Below are positions 42,911 to 51,144 of a stretch of 64,000 nt of DNA, in pieces. The stretch's first letter is position 1; each line of letters starts with the position of its first letter. The stretch is from Clostridia bacterium (lineage in GTDB: Bacteria; Bacillota; Clostridia; Oscillospirales; CAG-272), in NCBI GenBank assembly GCA_017428635.1, contig JAFRQK010000044.1, positions 62,001-126,000 of the forward strand, read 5' to 3'. A program made the translations under genes and the position numbers. The notes under the pieces were generated by a model. That model saw nothing but the letters and a program-made list of their open reading frames with translations, searched no databases and was not told where the DNA came from.

Positions 42911-43204
42911 TTATTTATCTTCTTTCGGGGCCGCGGGCTTCTTTGCAGCGGGCTTCTTCGCCGGGGCTTTCTTCGGGGCGGGTTTTGCCTCCGCTTCTTC
43001 CTTCGGCTCGGCCGCTTTCTTTGCCGGAGCCTTCTTTGCCGGAGCCTTCGCCGCCGGTTTCGCCTCGCCGTCTTCCTTCTTTGCGGCGGGCTTCTTGGCG
43101 GGCGCTTTCTTCGGGGCGGGTTTATCCGCGGGCTCTTCCTTCGCCTCGGCGGCTTTCTTCGCGGGCGCTTTCTTTGCCGGAGCCTTCTTCGCTCCCTTTG
43201 CCGC
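42911..43204. repeat. Tandem coding repeat in the trigger factor tail
   Basis: Low-complexity GC-rich DNA encoding two near copies of APAKKAPAKKAAE-x-KEE ... KPAPKKAPAKKPAAKK. It is likely prone to length change between strains. Confidence 0.7.
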
Positions 43205-44476
43205 GATCTTCGCTTTTTCCTTTACGAAGTCGGACGCCTTCTTGACCTTAAGGTCCTCGGCGAGCGCTTCGGCGGTGACGGCGTCTTTGACCTTTTCGAC
43301 TTCCATTCCGTACGCTTCGGCAAGACGCGCGTACTCGGCGTCGATCTCCCCGTCGTCGGCGGTGAAGCCTTCGAGCTCGGCGATCTTCTCAAGCGCGAGA
43401 CGCGACTTTACCTGACGCTCGGCGTCCGGTCTCATCTGCTCGCGGAGAGCGTCGATATTGAGTCCGGTATATTTGAAATAGGTTTCAAGATCGAGTCCCT
43501 GCATTCTCAGGCGGGTGTCGTAGTCGCGGACGAAATTCTCCGTCTCGGTCTCGAACATCGCCTCGGGGATCTCGCCCTCGAGTTTACCGATCAGAGCGTC
43601 GAGGATCTCCTCTTCGACCTTTCTGTCGGCGGTCTTTTCGTTTCTCTCTTTGAGTTTCGCCTCGATATCGTTCCTGTATTCAGCGAACGTATCGAATTCG
43701 GACACGTCGCGCGCGAAATCGTCGTCAAGCTCGGGAAGCTCGTTGAACTTGACCGAGTTCAGGCGGCATTTGAAGACGGCCGCTTTTCCGGCGAGTTCCT
43801 TCGCGTGATATTCTTCCGGGAACGTGACGTTGACGTCGAACTCGTCGCCGACGCTGTGACCCGCTACCTGATCCTCGAATCCGGGGATGAACGTGCCGGA
43901 ACCGAGCTTCAGGTCGTGGCCCTTCGCCGCGCCGCCGTCAAACGGCACGCCGTCGACGGAGCCCTCGTAGTCGATATTCGCGATATCGCCGTCCGCTGCG
44001 GGGCGGTCGGTGATCTCGATCATTCTCGCGTTGCGGTTTCTGACTCTCTCGATCTCCGCGTCTACCTCGGAGGAATTCACTTCCTCGACCTCGCGGGTCA
44101 CGGGGATGCCGACGTAATCCTTGATTTCCACGTCGGGCTTCGTGTAGAACGTCGCGGTGAAAGTCACGCCGTTTTCATCTATCGTTTCGACGTCGAACGC
44201 GGGGCGGCTGACGATCGTCTTCTCGAATCCCTCGACCGCTTTCTCGTAAGCGTCGGGAAGGATCTCGTTAACGGCGTCCTCGTGGAAGATCTCGCGGCCG
44301 TACATCTTTTCGATGATGGCGCGGGGAGCCTTGCCCTTGCGGAAGCCGGGGACGGTGATGTTGCGGGACGCTTTTCTGAATACTTTCGTCACCGCTTCGT
44401 CGAACGTCGCTCTGTCGGCGTCAAAGGTTATCTTGTACTGATTGGTTCCGAGCTGTTCTGTCTTGATCAAACTCAT
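42911..44476 (-). CDS. tig: Trigger factor with a 97-residue Lys/Ala/Pro-rich C-terminal tail
   Basis: Ribosome-bound chaperone and prolyl isomerase. Residues 1-424 are standard: the ribosome-docking signature NITVPGFRKGKAPRAIIEKM, an FKBP-like domain (VDGVPFDGGAAKGHDLKLGS, GTFIPGFEDQVAGHSVGDEF), then the helical C-terminal arms. Residues 425-521 are an added tail made of KKAPAKKAPAKKAAE-like units, a histone-H1-like composition in which one 40-residue unit occurs twice. Typical trigger factors end near 430-450. The tail is probably disordered and basic, and could bind RNA, the ribosome or nucleoid. It has a consensus promoter and a GGAGG RBS. Confidence 0.95.
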   Translation of the reverse strand: MSLIKTEQLGTNQYKITFDADRATFDEAVTKVFRKASRNITVPGFRKGKAPRAIIEKMYGREIFHEDAVNEILPDAYEKAVEGFEKTIVSRPAFDVETIDENGVTFTATFYTKPDVEIKDYVGIPVTREVEEVNSSEVDAEIERVRNRNARMIEITDRPAADGDIANIDYEGSVDGVPFDGGAAKGHDLKLGSGTFIPGFEDQVAGHSVGDEFDVNVTFPEEYHAKELAGKAAVFKCRLNSVKFNELPELDDDFARDVSEFDTFAEYRNDIEAKLKERNEKTADRKVEEEILDALIGKLEGEIPEAMFETETENFVRDYDTRLRMQGLDLETYFKYTGLNIDALREQMRPDAERQVKSRLALEKIAELEGFTADDGEIDAEYARLAEAYGMEVEKVKDAVTAEALAEDLKVKKASDFVKEKAKIAAKGAKKAPAKKAPAKKAAEAKEEPADKPAPKKAPAKKPAAKKEDGEAKPAAKAPAKKAPAKKAAEPKEEAEAKPAPKKAPAKKPAAKKPAAPKEDK

Positions 44477-44518
44477 TCTTTGTTTCCTCCGGATATGTAC
44501 TTTTGTGCAATCGTAGTT

Positions 44519-44547
44519 ATTTTATCTTCTTTTTGAAGAAATGTCAA
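44519..44547 (-). promoter_or_regulatory. Sigma-A promoter of tig-clpP-clpX
   Basis: Minus strand TTGACA (44542-44547), 17-bp spacer, TAAAAT (44519-44524). Another TTGACA at 44591-44596 has no matching -10. No CtsR- or HrcA-type operator is evident. Confidence 0.85.
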
Positions 44548-44615
44548 TAATATAATATTGAAAACAAAAGCGTCTAAAACCGTCGCTCTATGTCAATAAA
44601 CACCAAACGGGGCCG

Positions 44616-45350
44616 TCATTTCACGTCGAGATGCGGCGTGAAGTTCAGGAAGTCCGACGATACGAGCGAGAGGGAGATCCCGCCCTCTTCGACCGTAGGG
44701 GTGACCGAATAGTTCCCGTGGATATGGCCGAAAAAGCATTTTTTAACGCCGAACTCGAAGAGAAGGTCCATCATCCCGTCGACCCTGAATCCCTCGAAAA
44801 GAGGAGGGAAGTGCAGATAAACGAAGATCGGCGCGTCGGGAAGTCCCGCCTCGCGACGGAGATTGTCGCCCGCCTCGAGGCTCGCGCGCAGCCTGATCTG
44901 TTCTCTTTCGACGAGTTTTTTGAAGTCCGCGTCGGCGAGCGCGCTCGAAGTCATCAGCCGCTCCTCGGGGAACCATCCCCTCGTCCCGGCGATCACGGCG
45001 CCGTCCCTGAGATACGCGTTGTTGTAGAGGAACTTTATCGAGCGGATGCCCGCGTCGGAAAGAAAACTTTCCATCTTCGACACGGTCGTCCACCAGAGGT
45101 CGTGGTTTCCCTTGCCTACGATCTTCTCGCCGGGGAGCGAATCGATGAAACGGAAGTCCGCCTCCGCTTCGGGCAGGCGCATCGCCCACGAGACGTCGCC
45201 CGGTATCACGACGGTGTCGCCGTCCTTCACGACGGCGCGCCAGTTTTTCCCGATCTTCTCCGTATACCCCTGCCACCTGTTTCCGAAAACGTCCATCGGC
45301 TTCGGGGTACAGAGAGAGAGGTGAAGATCTGCGATCGACCAGACCGACAT
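44616..45350 (-). CDS. Metallophosphoesterase
   Basis: 244 residues, calcineurin-like fold. Metal motifs in order are SIADLHLS (the usual DxH reads DLH), VIPGDVSWAM (GDxxW), GKGNHDLWW (GNHD), YLHFPPLFEG and FFGHIHGNYS (GHxH). All dinuclear metal ligands are present, so it is probably active; the substrate is unknown. The ATG at 45350 is only 1 nt past the thrC stop and has no clear RBS, so it depends on coupling. It is last in the dipeptidase-thrC unit. Confidence 0.85.
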   Translation of the reverse strand: MSVWSIADLHLSLCTPKPMDVFGNRWQGYTEKIGKNWRAVVKDGDTVVIPGDVSWAMRLPEAEADFRFIDSLPGEKIVGKGNHDLWWTTVSKMESFLSDAGIRSIKFLYNNAYLRDGAVIAGTRGWFPEERLMTSSALADADFKKLVEREQIRLRASLEAGDNLRREAGLPDAPIFVYLHFPPLFEGFRVDGMMDLLFEFGVKKCFFGHIHGNYSVTPTVEEGGISLSLVSSDFLNFTPHLDVK

Positions 45351-45351
45351 A

Positions 45352-46833
45352 TTATCTGAAAACGAACGCGTCCATGCCGCAGGGCTCTGCCGAATCGGTG
45401 AACCTGACGGGGAGCGTCGCGGTGCGCAGAAGCGGTTTCGGCGGCGTCGTGCCGGTGCGCGCGGACAGCGCGCCGAAGAGCGCGTCGGGGGTGTCTCCAT
45501 TCGGCTCCTCGCCCAGCGCCCTCAGCACGTCGGCGGGGAACTTGTACGGGCTGGCGGTCGAAACGACGATCATCGGCGCCTTGTCGCCCGTCTCTTCGAT
45601 ATATCTTTTCGCGCAGCCGAACGCGACCGCGGAGTGCGGGTCGCAGAGGTAGCCGTCGCGCTCGAACAGATCTTTTATCGCAGCGAAAGTTTCCGCCTCG
45701 TCGGACGAGTAGCCGGAGAAGACGGAGCGTACCTCGGCGAGGAGTTTTTCGGGTACCTCGTATCTGCCGGCCGCCGAAAGATCGGCCATGAATCCCGCCG
45801 TCGCCTCGGGTCCGCCGAGGACGAACAGAAGCCGCTCGAGATTGCTCGATATCAGGATATCCATCGACGGCGACGCGGTGCGGAAGAATTCTCTGTTCCT
45901 GTCGTAAACGCCCGTTTCGATGAAGTCGGTCAGCACGCGGTTGGAGTTCGACGCGCAGACGAATCTCTTTATCGGCACGCCCATACTCCGGGCGATATAT
46001 CCCGCGAAAATGTTGCCGAAGTTGCCCGTCGGGACGGTGACGTTGACGGGATCGCCGTAGCCTATCGCGCCGGTTTTGAGAAGGTCGCAGTAAGCCGAGA
46101 CGTAGTAGACGATCTGAGGCGCGAGACGGCCCCAGTTGATCGAGTTCGCGCTCGAGAAGAAGGAGTTTCGCTCTTCCGCCTTTCTTGCCGCTTCGGGATC
46201 GGAGAAGATGCGCTTGACGCCGGTCTGCGCGTCGTCGAAATTGCCCTTCACGGCGCAGACGGACACGTTTTCGCCCTCCTGCGTCGTCATCTGCAGTTTC
46301 TGCATGGCGGACACGCCGTCCTCCGGATAGAAGACGGTGATACGGACGCCGTCGACGTCGCGGAAGCCCTCGAGAGCGGCCTTTCCGGTGTCGCCCGACG
46401 TTGCGACGAGGATATGCGCGACGCGGCGCTCTCCCGTCATTTTCAGCGCGCCGGAGAGCAGGCGCGGCATGATCTGAAGCGCCATGTCCTTGAACGCGCA
46501 CGTCGGACCGTGCCACAGCTCGAGCGAGTATATGTCTTTTTCGACCTTGCGCAGCGGCGCCGCGCCGCCGGGGAACCGCTCCTCGGAATACGCCTCTTTC
46601 GCGTAGCCTGCGAGCGTTTCGGGGTCGTAGTCGTCTAGAAATCTCGAGAGGATAAAGGGCGCGCGCTCCTCGTACTTCATTTCCGAAAGAGCGAGGATAT
46701 CCTCTTTTGAGAGCGTCGGGATGCGCTCCGGCATGAAGAGTCCTCCGTCCGGCGCGAGTCCCTTTTTTATCGCTTCCGCGGAGCGGATCCCCGAGGCGCC
46801 CTCGCGGTCTCTGGTGCTTACGTAGTTCATCAT
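45352..46833 (-). CDS. thrC: Threonine synthase
   Basis: PLP enzyme converting O-phosphohomoserine to threonine. 493 residues. The N-terminal STRDREGASGIRSAEAIKKG, PLP Lys in LWHGPTCAFKDMALQIMPRL, VATSGDTGKAALEG and VPTGNFGNIFAGYIARSMGV are the longer ThrC type (E. coli/yeast-like, not the short Bacillus type). It overlaps the dipeptidase stop (ATGATG). Two adjacent ATG codons could serve as start. No other threonine genes lie nearby. Confidence 0.95.
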   Translation of the reverse strand: MMNYVSTRDREGASGIRSAEAIKKGLAPDGGLFMPERIPTLSKEDILALSEMKYEERAPFILSRFLDDYDPETLAGYAKEAYSEERFPGGAAPLRKVEKDIYSLELWHGPTCAFKDMALQIMPRLLSGALKMTGERRVAHILVATSGDTGKAALEGFRDVDGVRITVFYPEDGVSAMQKLQMTTQEGENVSVCAVKGNFDDAQTGVKRIFSDPEAARKAEERNSFFSSANSINWGRLAPQIVYYVSAYCDLLKTGAIGYGDPVNVTVPTGNFGNIFAGYIARSMGVPIKRFVCASNSNRVLTDFIETGVYDRNREFFRTASPSMDILISSNLERLLFVLGGPEATAGFMADLSAAGRYEVPEKLLAEVRSVFSGYSSDEAETFAAIKDLFERDGYLCDPHSAVAFGCAKRYIEETGDKAPMIVVSTASPYKFPADVLRALGEEPNGDTPDALFGALSARTGTTPPKPLLRTATLPVRFTDSAEPCGMDAFVFR

Positions 46834-47759
46834 CTGCTTACGCTTCCTTTCAGTTTGCGGACTTTCGCAAAATACTCAGCCGCGTTCTCAAAAAACACGG
46901 CGTTTACGGTTTTATCATCGACGCCGAGCCGCGCCAGCGTATCCCTGAGATTTCCGATTTCGGACACGTTTCTGATATCGGTCGGAGTCGAGCCGATCCC
47001 GTCGAAGTCGCACCCGAGCGCGACGGCGCGGGGACCGAGGTTTTCAAGATAATAAAGTATATGGCGCGCGGCGTCTTCCGAAGTCGTTTCTCCGCTCTCG
47101 CAGAGGTGGTGAGGGCAGAGCGACACGCCGACGAGCCCGCCCGCCTCGCGGATGATCTTTATCTGTCCGTCGCGCAGGTTGCGCGAGTGACGGCAGAGGG
47201 AATACGCGTTCGAGTGCGTCGCGATCGGAGGTACGCCTTCGTCCGCGAGGACCCCGAAGATCTCGTCGGCGGACTTCACCGACGCGTGCGAAACGTCGAC
47301 CGGGATCCCGCGCCTCGCGAGCTCTCTGACAATTTCTTTTCCGAATGGCGTCAGCCCTTCGTCCGTATCGTGCGCTCCGCCGATGCACGTCGTCCCGCCC
47401 CACAGAGGGGTGACGAGGCCGACGCCTGCGTCGAGCAGCGCGTCGAGACGACGAATATCGCCGTCGAGTATCCGCGCGTCCTCCACGGTCAGCGTGAAGT
47501 TACCGCCCCCGGGATCGCCGTCCGCGCTCACCGTGTATCCGGCTTTCGCCGCGGCTTCGCGGAAAGTCCCCGCTATGCGGAAGAAGAGTTCGAACCCCTC
47601 CGCGTCGCCGAGGTCGTGCGGGCAGCAGAACGCCGCCAGCTGACGGTATCGCCCGACTCTCGACAGTTTTTCTTTCGTGATATGGGGATATCCCGCGATA
47701 AAATCGCCTCCGCGGTATATCTCGATCGGAGTATCGCAGTGCAGATCGAAAAGGTTCAT
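46830..47759 (-). CDS. Membrane dipeptidase-like protein (M19)
   Basis: 309 residues, no signal peptide, so it is cytosolic despite the family name. Zinc residues are LFDLHCDTP (HxD), the bridging Glu replaced in the segment around TLTVEDARILDGD, VDVSHASVKSADE, PIATHSNAYSL and ALGCDFDGIGS. M19 enzymes cut dipeptides, including those with D-residues. It is first in the unit with thrC and the phosphoesterase. Confidence 0.88.
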   Translation of the reverse strand: MNLFDLHCDTPIEIYRGGDFIAGYPHITKEKLSRVGRYRQLAAFCCPHDLGDAEGFELFFRIAGTFREAAAKAGYTVSADGDPGGGNFTLTVEDARILDGDIRRLDALLDAGVGLVTPLWGGTTCIGGAHDTDEGLTPFGKEIVRELARRGIPVDVSHASVKSADEIFGVLADEGVPPIATHSNAYSLCRHSRNLRDGQIKIIREAGGLVGVSLCPHHLCESGETTSEDAARHILYYLENLGPRAVALGCDFDGIGSTPTDIRNVSEIGNLRDTLARLGVDDKTVNAVFFENAAEYFAKVRKLKGSVSR

Positions 47760-47782
47760 GTGGATTCAGCCTTTCAATGAAC

Positions 47783-47859
47783 GGACGCCTGAGAGGCGTC
47801 CCTACAGACGTTATTTTTTCTTCATCCTTGTCTGTAGGGAGGGCACTTTGCCCTCCGCA
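47783..47859. repeat. CCCTACAG-ended inverted hairpin element, copy 2
   Basis: The left arm is the hairpin GACGCCT/AGGCGTC followed by CCTACAGAC. The right arm is GTCTGTAGGG running into the hairpin GGAGGGCA/TGCCCTCC. GTCTGTAGGG is the reverse complement of the left CCCTACAGAC, so ends of 10 bp are perfect. It has the same plan as 37350-37452 with unrelated stem sequences. Confidence 0.65.
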
Positions 47860-47863
47860 CCTT

Positions 47864-47890
47864 AGATTCCGCTTGCGCATCAAGCGGATC
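47864..47890 (-). terminator. Hairpin at the end of yraN
   Basis: Minus strand GATCCGCTTG pairs with CAAGCGGAATC around ATGCG, beginning at the yraN stop. No T run follows, so termination would be weak. Confidence 0.45.
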
Positions 47891-48305
47891 ATTTTCGCGC
47901 GGTGACCGCGTTCGGGAAGTGTCTTATCTCGAGTACTTTGTTTTTTGCGGCCGACGGGTCGGCGTAGACCTCGATCACGTCGATGCGCGGCTGAAGTCCT
48001 TCGCACGCTTCGCGGTGGGAGAACATATATCCCCTGACCGCGTAAAGGAGATTTTCTTTCTTTTTCGCGTTCACCGCCGTCGCGGGACGGCCGTACGGAG
48101 AGTCCGCGTCCGGGATCTGCCTTCTCGTCTTGACCTCGACGAAAAGGATCATACCGCGGCCCCGGGCGATGATATCGATCTCTTTTTTGCCGACGTATAC
48201 GTTTCGCGCGACCGTCCGGAAGCCCTGCTTTTCAAGGTGCTTCGCCGCCTGATCCTCGCCCCACGAGCCGAACTCGCGGTCGTTTTTCTCTTCCCGGGTC
48301 TTCAC
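47889..48305 (-). CDS. yraN: YraN family (UPF0102) nuclease-fold protein
   Basis: 138 residues. The PD-(D/E)xK-like core is in REFGSWGEDQAAKHLEKQGF, VGKKEIDIIARGRG (Glu-Ile-Asp) and ILFVEVKTRRQIP (Glu-Val-Lys). Predicted endonuclease; its cell role is unproven. The start is GTG 48305, overlapping the rnhB stop (GTGA). It is last in lepB-rbgA-rnhB-yraN, a common Firmicute order. Confidence 0.9.
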   Translation of the reverse strand: MKTREEKNDREFGSWGEDQAAKHLEKQGFRTVARNVYVGKKEIDIIARGRGMILFVEVKTRRQIPDADSPYGRPATAVNAKKKENLLYAVRGYMFSHREACEGLQPRIDVIEVYADPSAAKNKVLEIRHFPNAVTARK

Positions 48306-48946
48306 TTTATCAGCCCCGCTTCTCTGGCATCACGCTCGAGCTTTTCGCGGTCGCGCTCGAGAAACGACAGAAACGACTTTCTGTGAACGGGCGAGGGTCC
48401 GAGGGTGAAGACGGCGAGCTTGTGCTCTTTCGTCGGATAGCCCATGTGGCGGGCGAATCCGTAACCCGGGTACTCCGCGTCGAGTTTTTTCATAATCCGG
48501 TCACGCGTGACTTTCGCGAGCACCGACGCCGCGGCGATCGACTGCGAGATGCCGTCGCCCTTGACGACGGTCTCGGCGGGGATATCGAAACCGCGCTTCT
48601 GATTTCCGTCTATAAGAAGAAAATCGGGGCGCACCCCGGTCTCCTCTATCGCGCGTCTCATTGCGAGCAGAGCCGCGTTCAGTATATTGATCCGGTCGAT
48701 CTCGCCCTCGTCGGCGAGGCCGACGCCCCACGCGACGCAGGAATTTATTATCACGTCGTAGAGCGCTTCGCGCTTTTTTTCGGTGAGTTTCTTGCTGTCG
48801 TCGAGCCCTTCGATGACGGTGCCGGGGCGGAGGATGCACGCGCCCGCCGCGACGGGACCCGCGAGCGGACCTCGGCCCGCCTCGTCGACGCCGCAGACGA
48901 GTCCGTATTCGTTCTGATATTTAAGGTCAAAGTTCAGGTCAAGCAT
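48302..48946 (-). CDS. rnhB: Ribonuclease HII
   Basis: Removes ribonucleotides and RNA from RNA:DNA hybrids. 214 residues. Catalytic acids are in CGVDEAGRGPLAGPVAAGAC (Asp-Glu), LLIDGNQKRGFDIPAE, and the Asp in VTRDRIMKKLDAEYPGYGF. GLDDSKKLTEKKREALYD is the conserved Lys-rich loop. The start is ATG 48946, with GGAGA upstream inside rbgA; the overlap with rbgA is 8 nt. The longer upstream reading lacks an RBS. Confidence 0.95.
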   Translation of the reverse strand: MLDLNFDLKYQNEYGLVCGVDEAGRGPLAGPVAAGACILRPGTVIEGLDDSKKLTEKKREALYDVIINSCVAWGVGLADEGEIDRINILNAALLAMRRAIEETGVRPDFLLIDGNQKRGFDIPAETVVKGDGISQSIAAASVLAKVTRDRIMKKLDAEYPGYGFARHMGYPTKEHKLAVFTLGPSPVHRKSFLSFLERDREKLERDAREAGLIK

Positions 48947-49844
48947 CTTGATTCTCCGTATTATCCTGTGCGCATTCCGGACTTTCAAGCGTTATCCGCC
49001 CTATCTTTCCGCCCCTGAATTCGTCGAGGACGATATTCGCCGCGCGCTCCGTATCCGGCTCGCCGCCGGAAACGAGAAAGCCGCGCTTTTTGGCGACCGT
49101 CTCGAGCAGTTCCCACGCGCCTTTGCCCTCGGTCGCCTCCGCGGTGAGCTTGTACCGCGTCAGGAACAGGTCGGGGTAACGGGCGAGAAGGCGCAGACAG
49201 AGTTCTCCCGCCAGCGTCTCGGTGTCGAGGATAGAGTCCTTTATCGCGCCGGTGAAGGCGAGGTTTTTGCCCGTCTCGGGGTCCTCGAACTTCGGCCACA
49301 GCACGCCGGGCATATCGAGCAGATCGAGATCCTTTCCCGCCGAGACCCACTGTTTCGAGAGGGTGACGCCGGGGCGGTCTTCCACGCGGGCTTTTTTCGT
49401 TCCGCACAGTCTGTTGACGAGCGACGATTTGCCCACGTTCGGGATACCGAGGATCATCGCGCGGATCTTCCGTCCGCTCATCCCCTTGTCGCTCCATCCC
49501 GCGATTTTGTCCCTGAGGATCGACGCGCATGCGGCGGGGATCCTGCCGAGACCGTCGCCTGTGATGCAGTCGACGGCGAGCGCGTATCTGCCGCGCGCGC
49601 GGTATTCGGCTATCCATTTTTTCGTCGCTTCCGGGTCGGAAAGCGACGATTTGTTGAGCAGCGTCAGCGTCGGGCGCGTGCTCGTCAGCCCGTCGATCTC
49701 GGGGTTTTTGGAGCTGTTCGGGATACGCGCGTCGAGAAGTTCGATCACGATATCGCAGAACGAGATATTTTCCGAGATCAGGCGGCGCGTTTTCGCCATG
49801 TGGCCCGGGAACCAGTTTATGTTTTGAGAGATATTTTCGTTCAT
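48939..49844 (-). CDS. rbgA: Ribosome biogenesis GTPase RbgA/YlqF
   Basis: Circularly permuted GTPase for late 50S assembly. 301 residues. The N-terminal INWFPGHMAKTRRLISENIS is diagnostic. G motifs run in permuted order: G4-like LLNKSSL, then G1 ILGIPNVGKSSLVNRLCGTK, then G3 LLDMPGVLWPKFEDPETG. G4 reads NKSS rather than the usual NKxD, so base specificity may be relaxed. The start ATG 49844 has a weak GGAAAA and lies 4 nt after the lepB stop; a TTG in frame 18 nt earlier is an alternative. Confidence 0.94.
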   Translation of the reverse strand: MNENISQNINWFPGHMAKTRRLISENISFCDIVIELLDARIPNSSKNPEIDGLTSTRPTLTLLNKSSLSDPEATKKWIAEYRARGRYALAVDCITGDGLGRIPAACASILRDKIAGWSDKGMSGRKIRAMILGIPNVGKSSLVNRLCGTKKARVEDRPGVTLSKQWVSAGKDLDLLDMPGVLWPKFEDPETGKNLAFTGAIKDSILDTETLAGELCLRLLARYPDLFLTRYKLTAEATEGKGAWELLETVAKKRGFLVSGGEPDTERAANIVLDEFRGGKIGRITLESPECAQDNTENQDA

Positions 49845-49848
49845 CGTA

Positions 49849-50508
49849 TCATTTTCCGTCAAACGGATTGCTGAATGCGGTTATCTTGTTGAACGGGAAG
49901 ATCCGGAGCAGGACTTTTCCGACGATGCAGCGCTCGTCGATCAGGCCGATGCCCGAGAGGCGGCTGTCCGCGGAGTTGTTTCTGTTGTCGCCCATCACGA
50001 ACACGTGGCCCTCGGTCACCGTGATCACGGCGTGACCGCCTCCGACCGTCATATGTTCGCCGTACATTTTCGAAGGCGCTCCGGGGAGGTTAACGTACGT
50101 TTCGTCGAGCGTGATCCCGTCGACGGCGACCTCGCCGGTCTCCGTGTCGATGTCGACCGTCTGTCCCTCCGTCGCGATGACGCGCTTGACGAGCGGCTTT
50201 CTGTACGATTCGGCGGCCTCGGGCGACTGGAGGACGACGATATCGCCCTGCGTCGGCTTGTAGCAGAGGTCTGAAACGACGAGATATTCGCCCGTGTGCA
50301 GCGTGTTCTCCATCGACGGCCCGTCGACCACGTTGAGGCGGACGACGAAAGAGAAGCAGAGGATGATAACGACCGTTATCGTCCCGATCATCTCCACGAA
50401 ATCGTAAAGGGAGGACGCCGCGCGGCGCCCGATCGGCGGTTTCTTTTCGGCTTTCACGGACGCCTCGCCCGCTTCGTTTTCAAATACGTTTTTTTCTTCT
50501 TCGTTCAT
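49849..50508 (-). CDS. lepB: Type I signal peptidase
   Basis: Cleaves Sec signal peptides at the outer face of the membrane. 219 residues: a Glu/Lys-rich cytosolic N terminus (1-35), one membrane helix (about 37-59), then the catalytic domain with Ser in VVDGPSMENTLHTGEYL, Lys in PLVKRVIATEGQTVDID, and box E VFVMGDNRNNSADSR. It is first gene of lepB-rbgA-rnhB-yraN with its own promoter. Confidence 0.95.
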   Translation of the reverse strand: MNEEEKNVFENEAGEASVKAEKKPPIGRRAASSLYDFVEMIGTITVVIILCFSFVVRLNVVDGPSMENTLHTGEYLVVSDLCYKPTQGDIVVLQSPEAAESYRKPLVKRVIATEGQTVDIDTETGEVAVDGITLDETYVNLPGAPSKMYGEHMTVGGGHAVITVTEGHVFVMGDNRNNSADSRLSGIGLIDERCIVGKVLLRIFPFNKITAFSNPFDGK

Positions 50509-50569
50509 ATCTGTCTCCGGTAGATCCGTATTTTTTTATTTTCTTCCGGGCATACTCCCGGATTATATT

Positions 50570-50598
50570 ATTATAGCATAAAAAAGAAATACTAACAA
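50570..50598 (-). promoter_or_regulatory. Sigma-A promoter of lepB operon
   Basis: Minus strand TTGTTA (50593-50598), 17-bp spacer ending TGC, TATAAT (50570-50575). A small TCCGGG/CCCGGA hairpin lies in the 60-nt leader. Confidence 0.75.
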
Positions 50599-50610
50599 CA
50601 CATTTTATTT

Positions 50611-50916
50611 AACGCGCCACAGGCGCAATTCACGGAGCGACCGGCCTCGTGAATAATCTATCCGGCGAATTCGTCAGTCTCCGATTCACGGACCGAAGAC
50701 ACTTTATCGGTAAGAGCGCCGAGCCGCGAGAATTCATGATCGCGAAGCGATCAATTCATGCCTGCGGAGCAGGCAATTCATTCGTTCCCTTGCGATTTGT
50801 TTACAATGTATATGCCTCATTGATGAATTGACGGCTGCGCCGTCGTGAATTGCGTCCTTCGGACGCATGAATCGATTTCCCTTGCGTGAAATCATGAATT
50901 GCGCCTTGCGGCGCAT
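50611..50916. repeat. Array of short hairpins with AATTCAT/ATGAATT linkers, array 2
   Basis: No gene. Perfect stems with 3-4 nt loops are GCGCC/GGCGC, GATCGC/GCGATC, CCTGC/GCAGG, GACGGC/GCCGTC, GCGTCC/GGACGC and GCGCC/GGCGC. Most are separated by AATTCATG or GTGAATT linkers. The linker orientation reverses across an AT-rich centre near 50780-50820 (TTGTTTACAATG). The stem sequences all differ but each is self-complementary. The plan matches array 1 at 37841. It fills the space between the lepB and rpsT promoters. Confidence 0.7.
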
Positions 50917-50960
50917 TGACCCCCGCGCAATTATATTGTAAAATTTTTCCCGCAAAGGGG

Positions 50961-50989
50961 TTGCAAAGGCGGGGGAAGTGTGTTATACT
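50961..50989 (+). promoter_or_regulatory. Sigma-A promoter of rpsT
   Basis: TTGCAA (50961-50966), 17-bp spacer, TATACT (50984-50989). Confidence 0.85.
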
Positions 50990-50995
50990 TTACAT

Positions 50996-51144
50996 CCGTA
51001 CGAAGTTTTCGCCCCGCGCACCCTCTCAGGCGCGGAGGCGGGGAACCGTTGCGCACGGCGCGCCCCACGCGTCGGGGTGACGGTATATAGAGCGGTCGTT
51101 CCGCTCCGCGAATCATTTCGGAATTTTTCAGAAAGGGAAAAAAG
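50996..51144 (+). promoter_or_regulatory. Long structured rpsT leader
   Basis: About 150 nt between the promoter and rpsT carry GC-rich self-complementary segments: GCCCCGC with GGCGGGG, GCGCCCC with GGGGTG, and GAGCGG with CCGCTC. S20 is known to control its own mRNA in E. coli, so a leader of this length may serve autoregulation, but no known motif is recognised. Confidence 0.4.
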
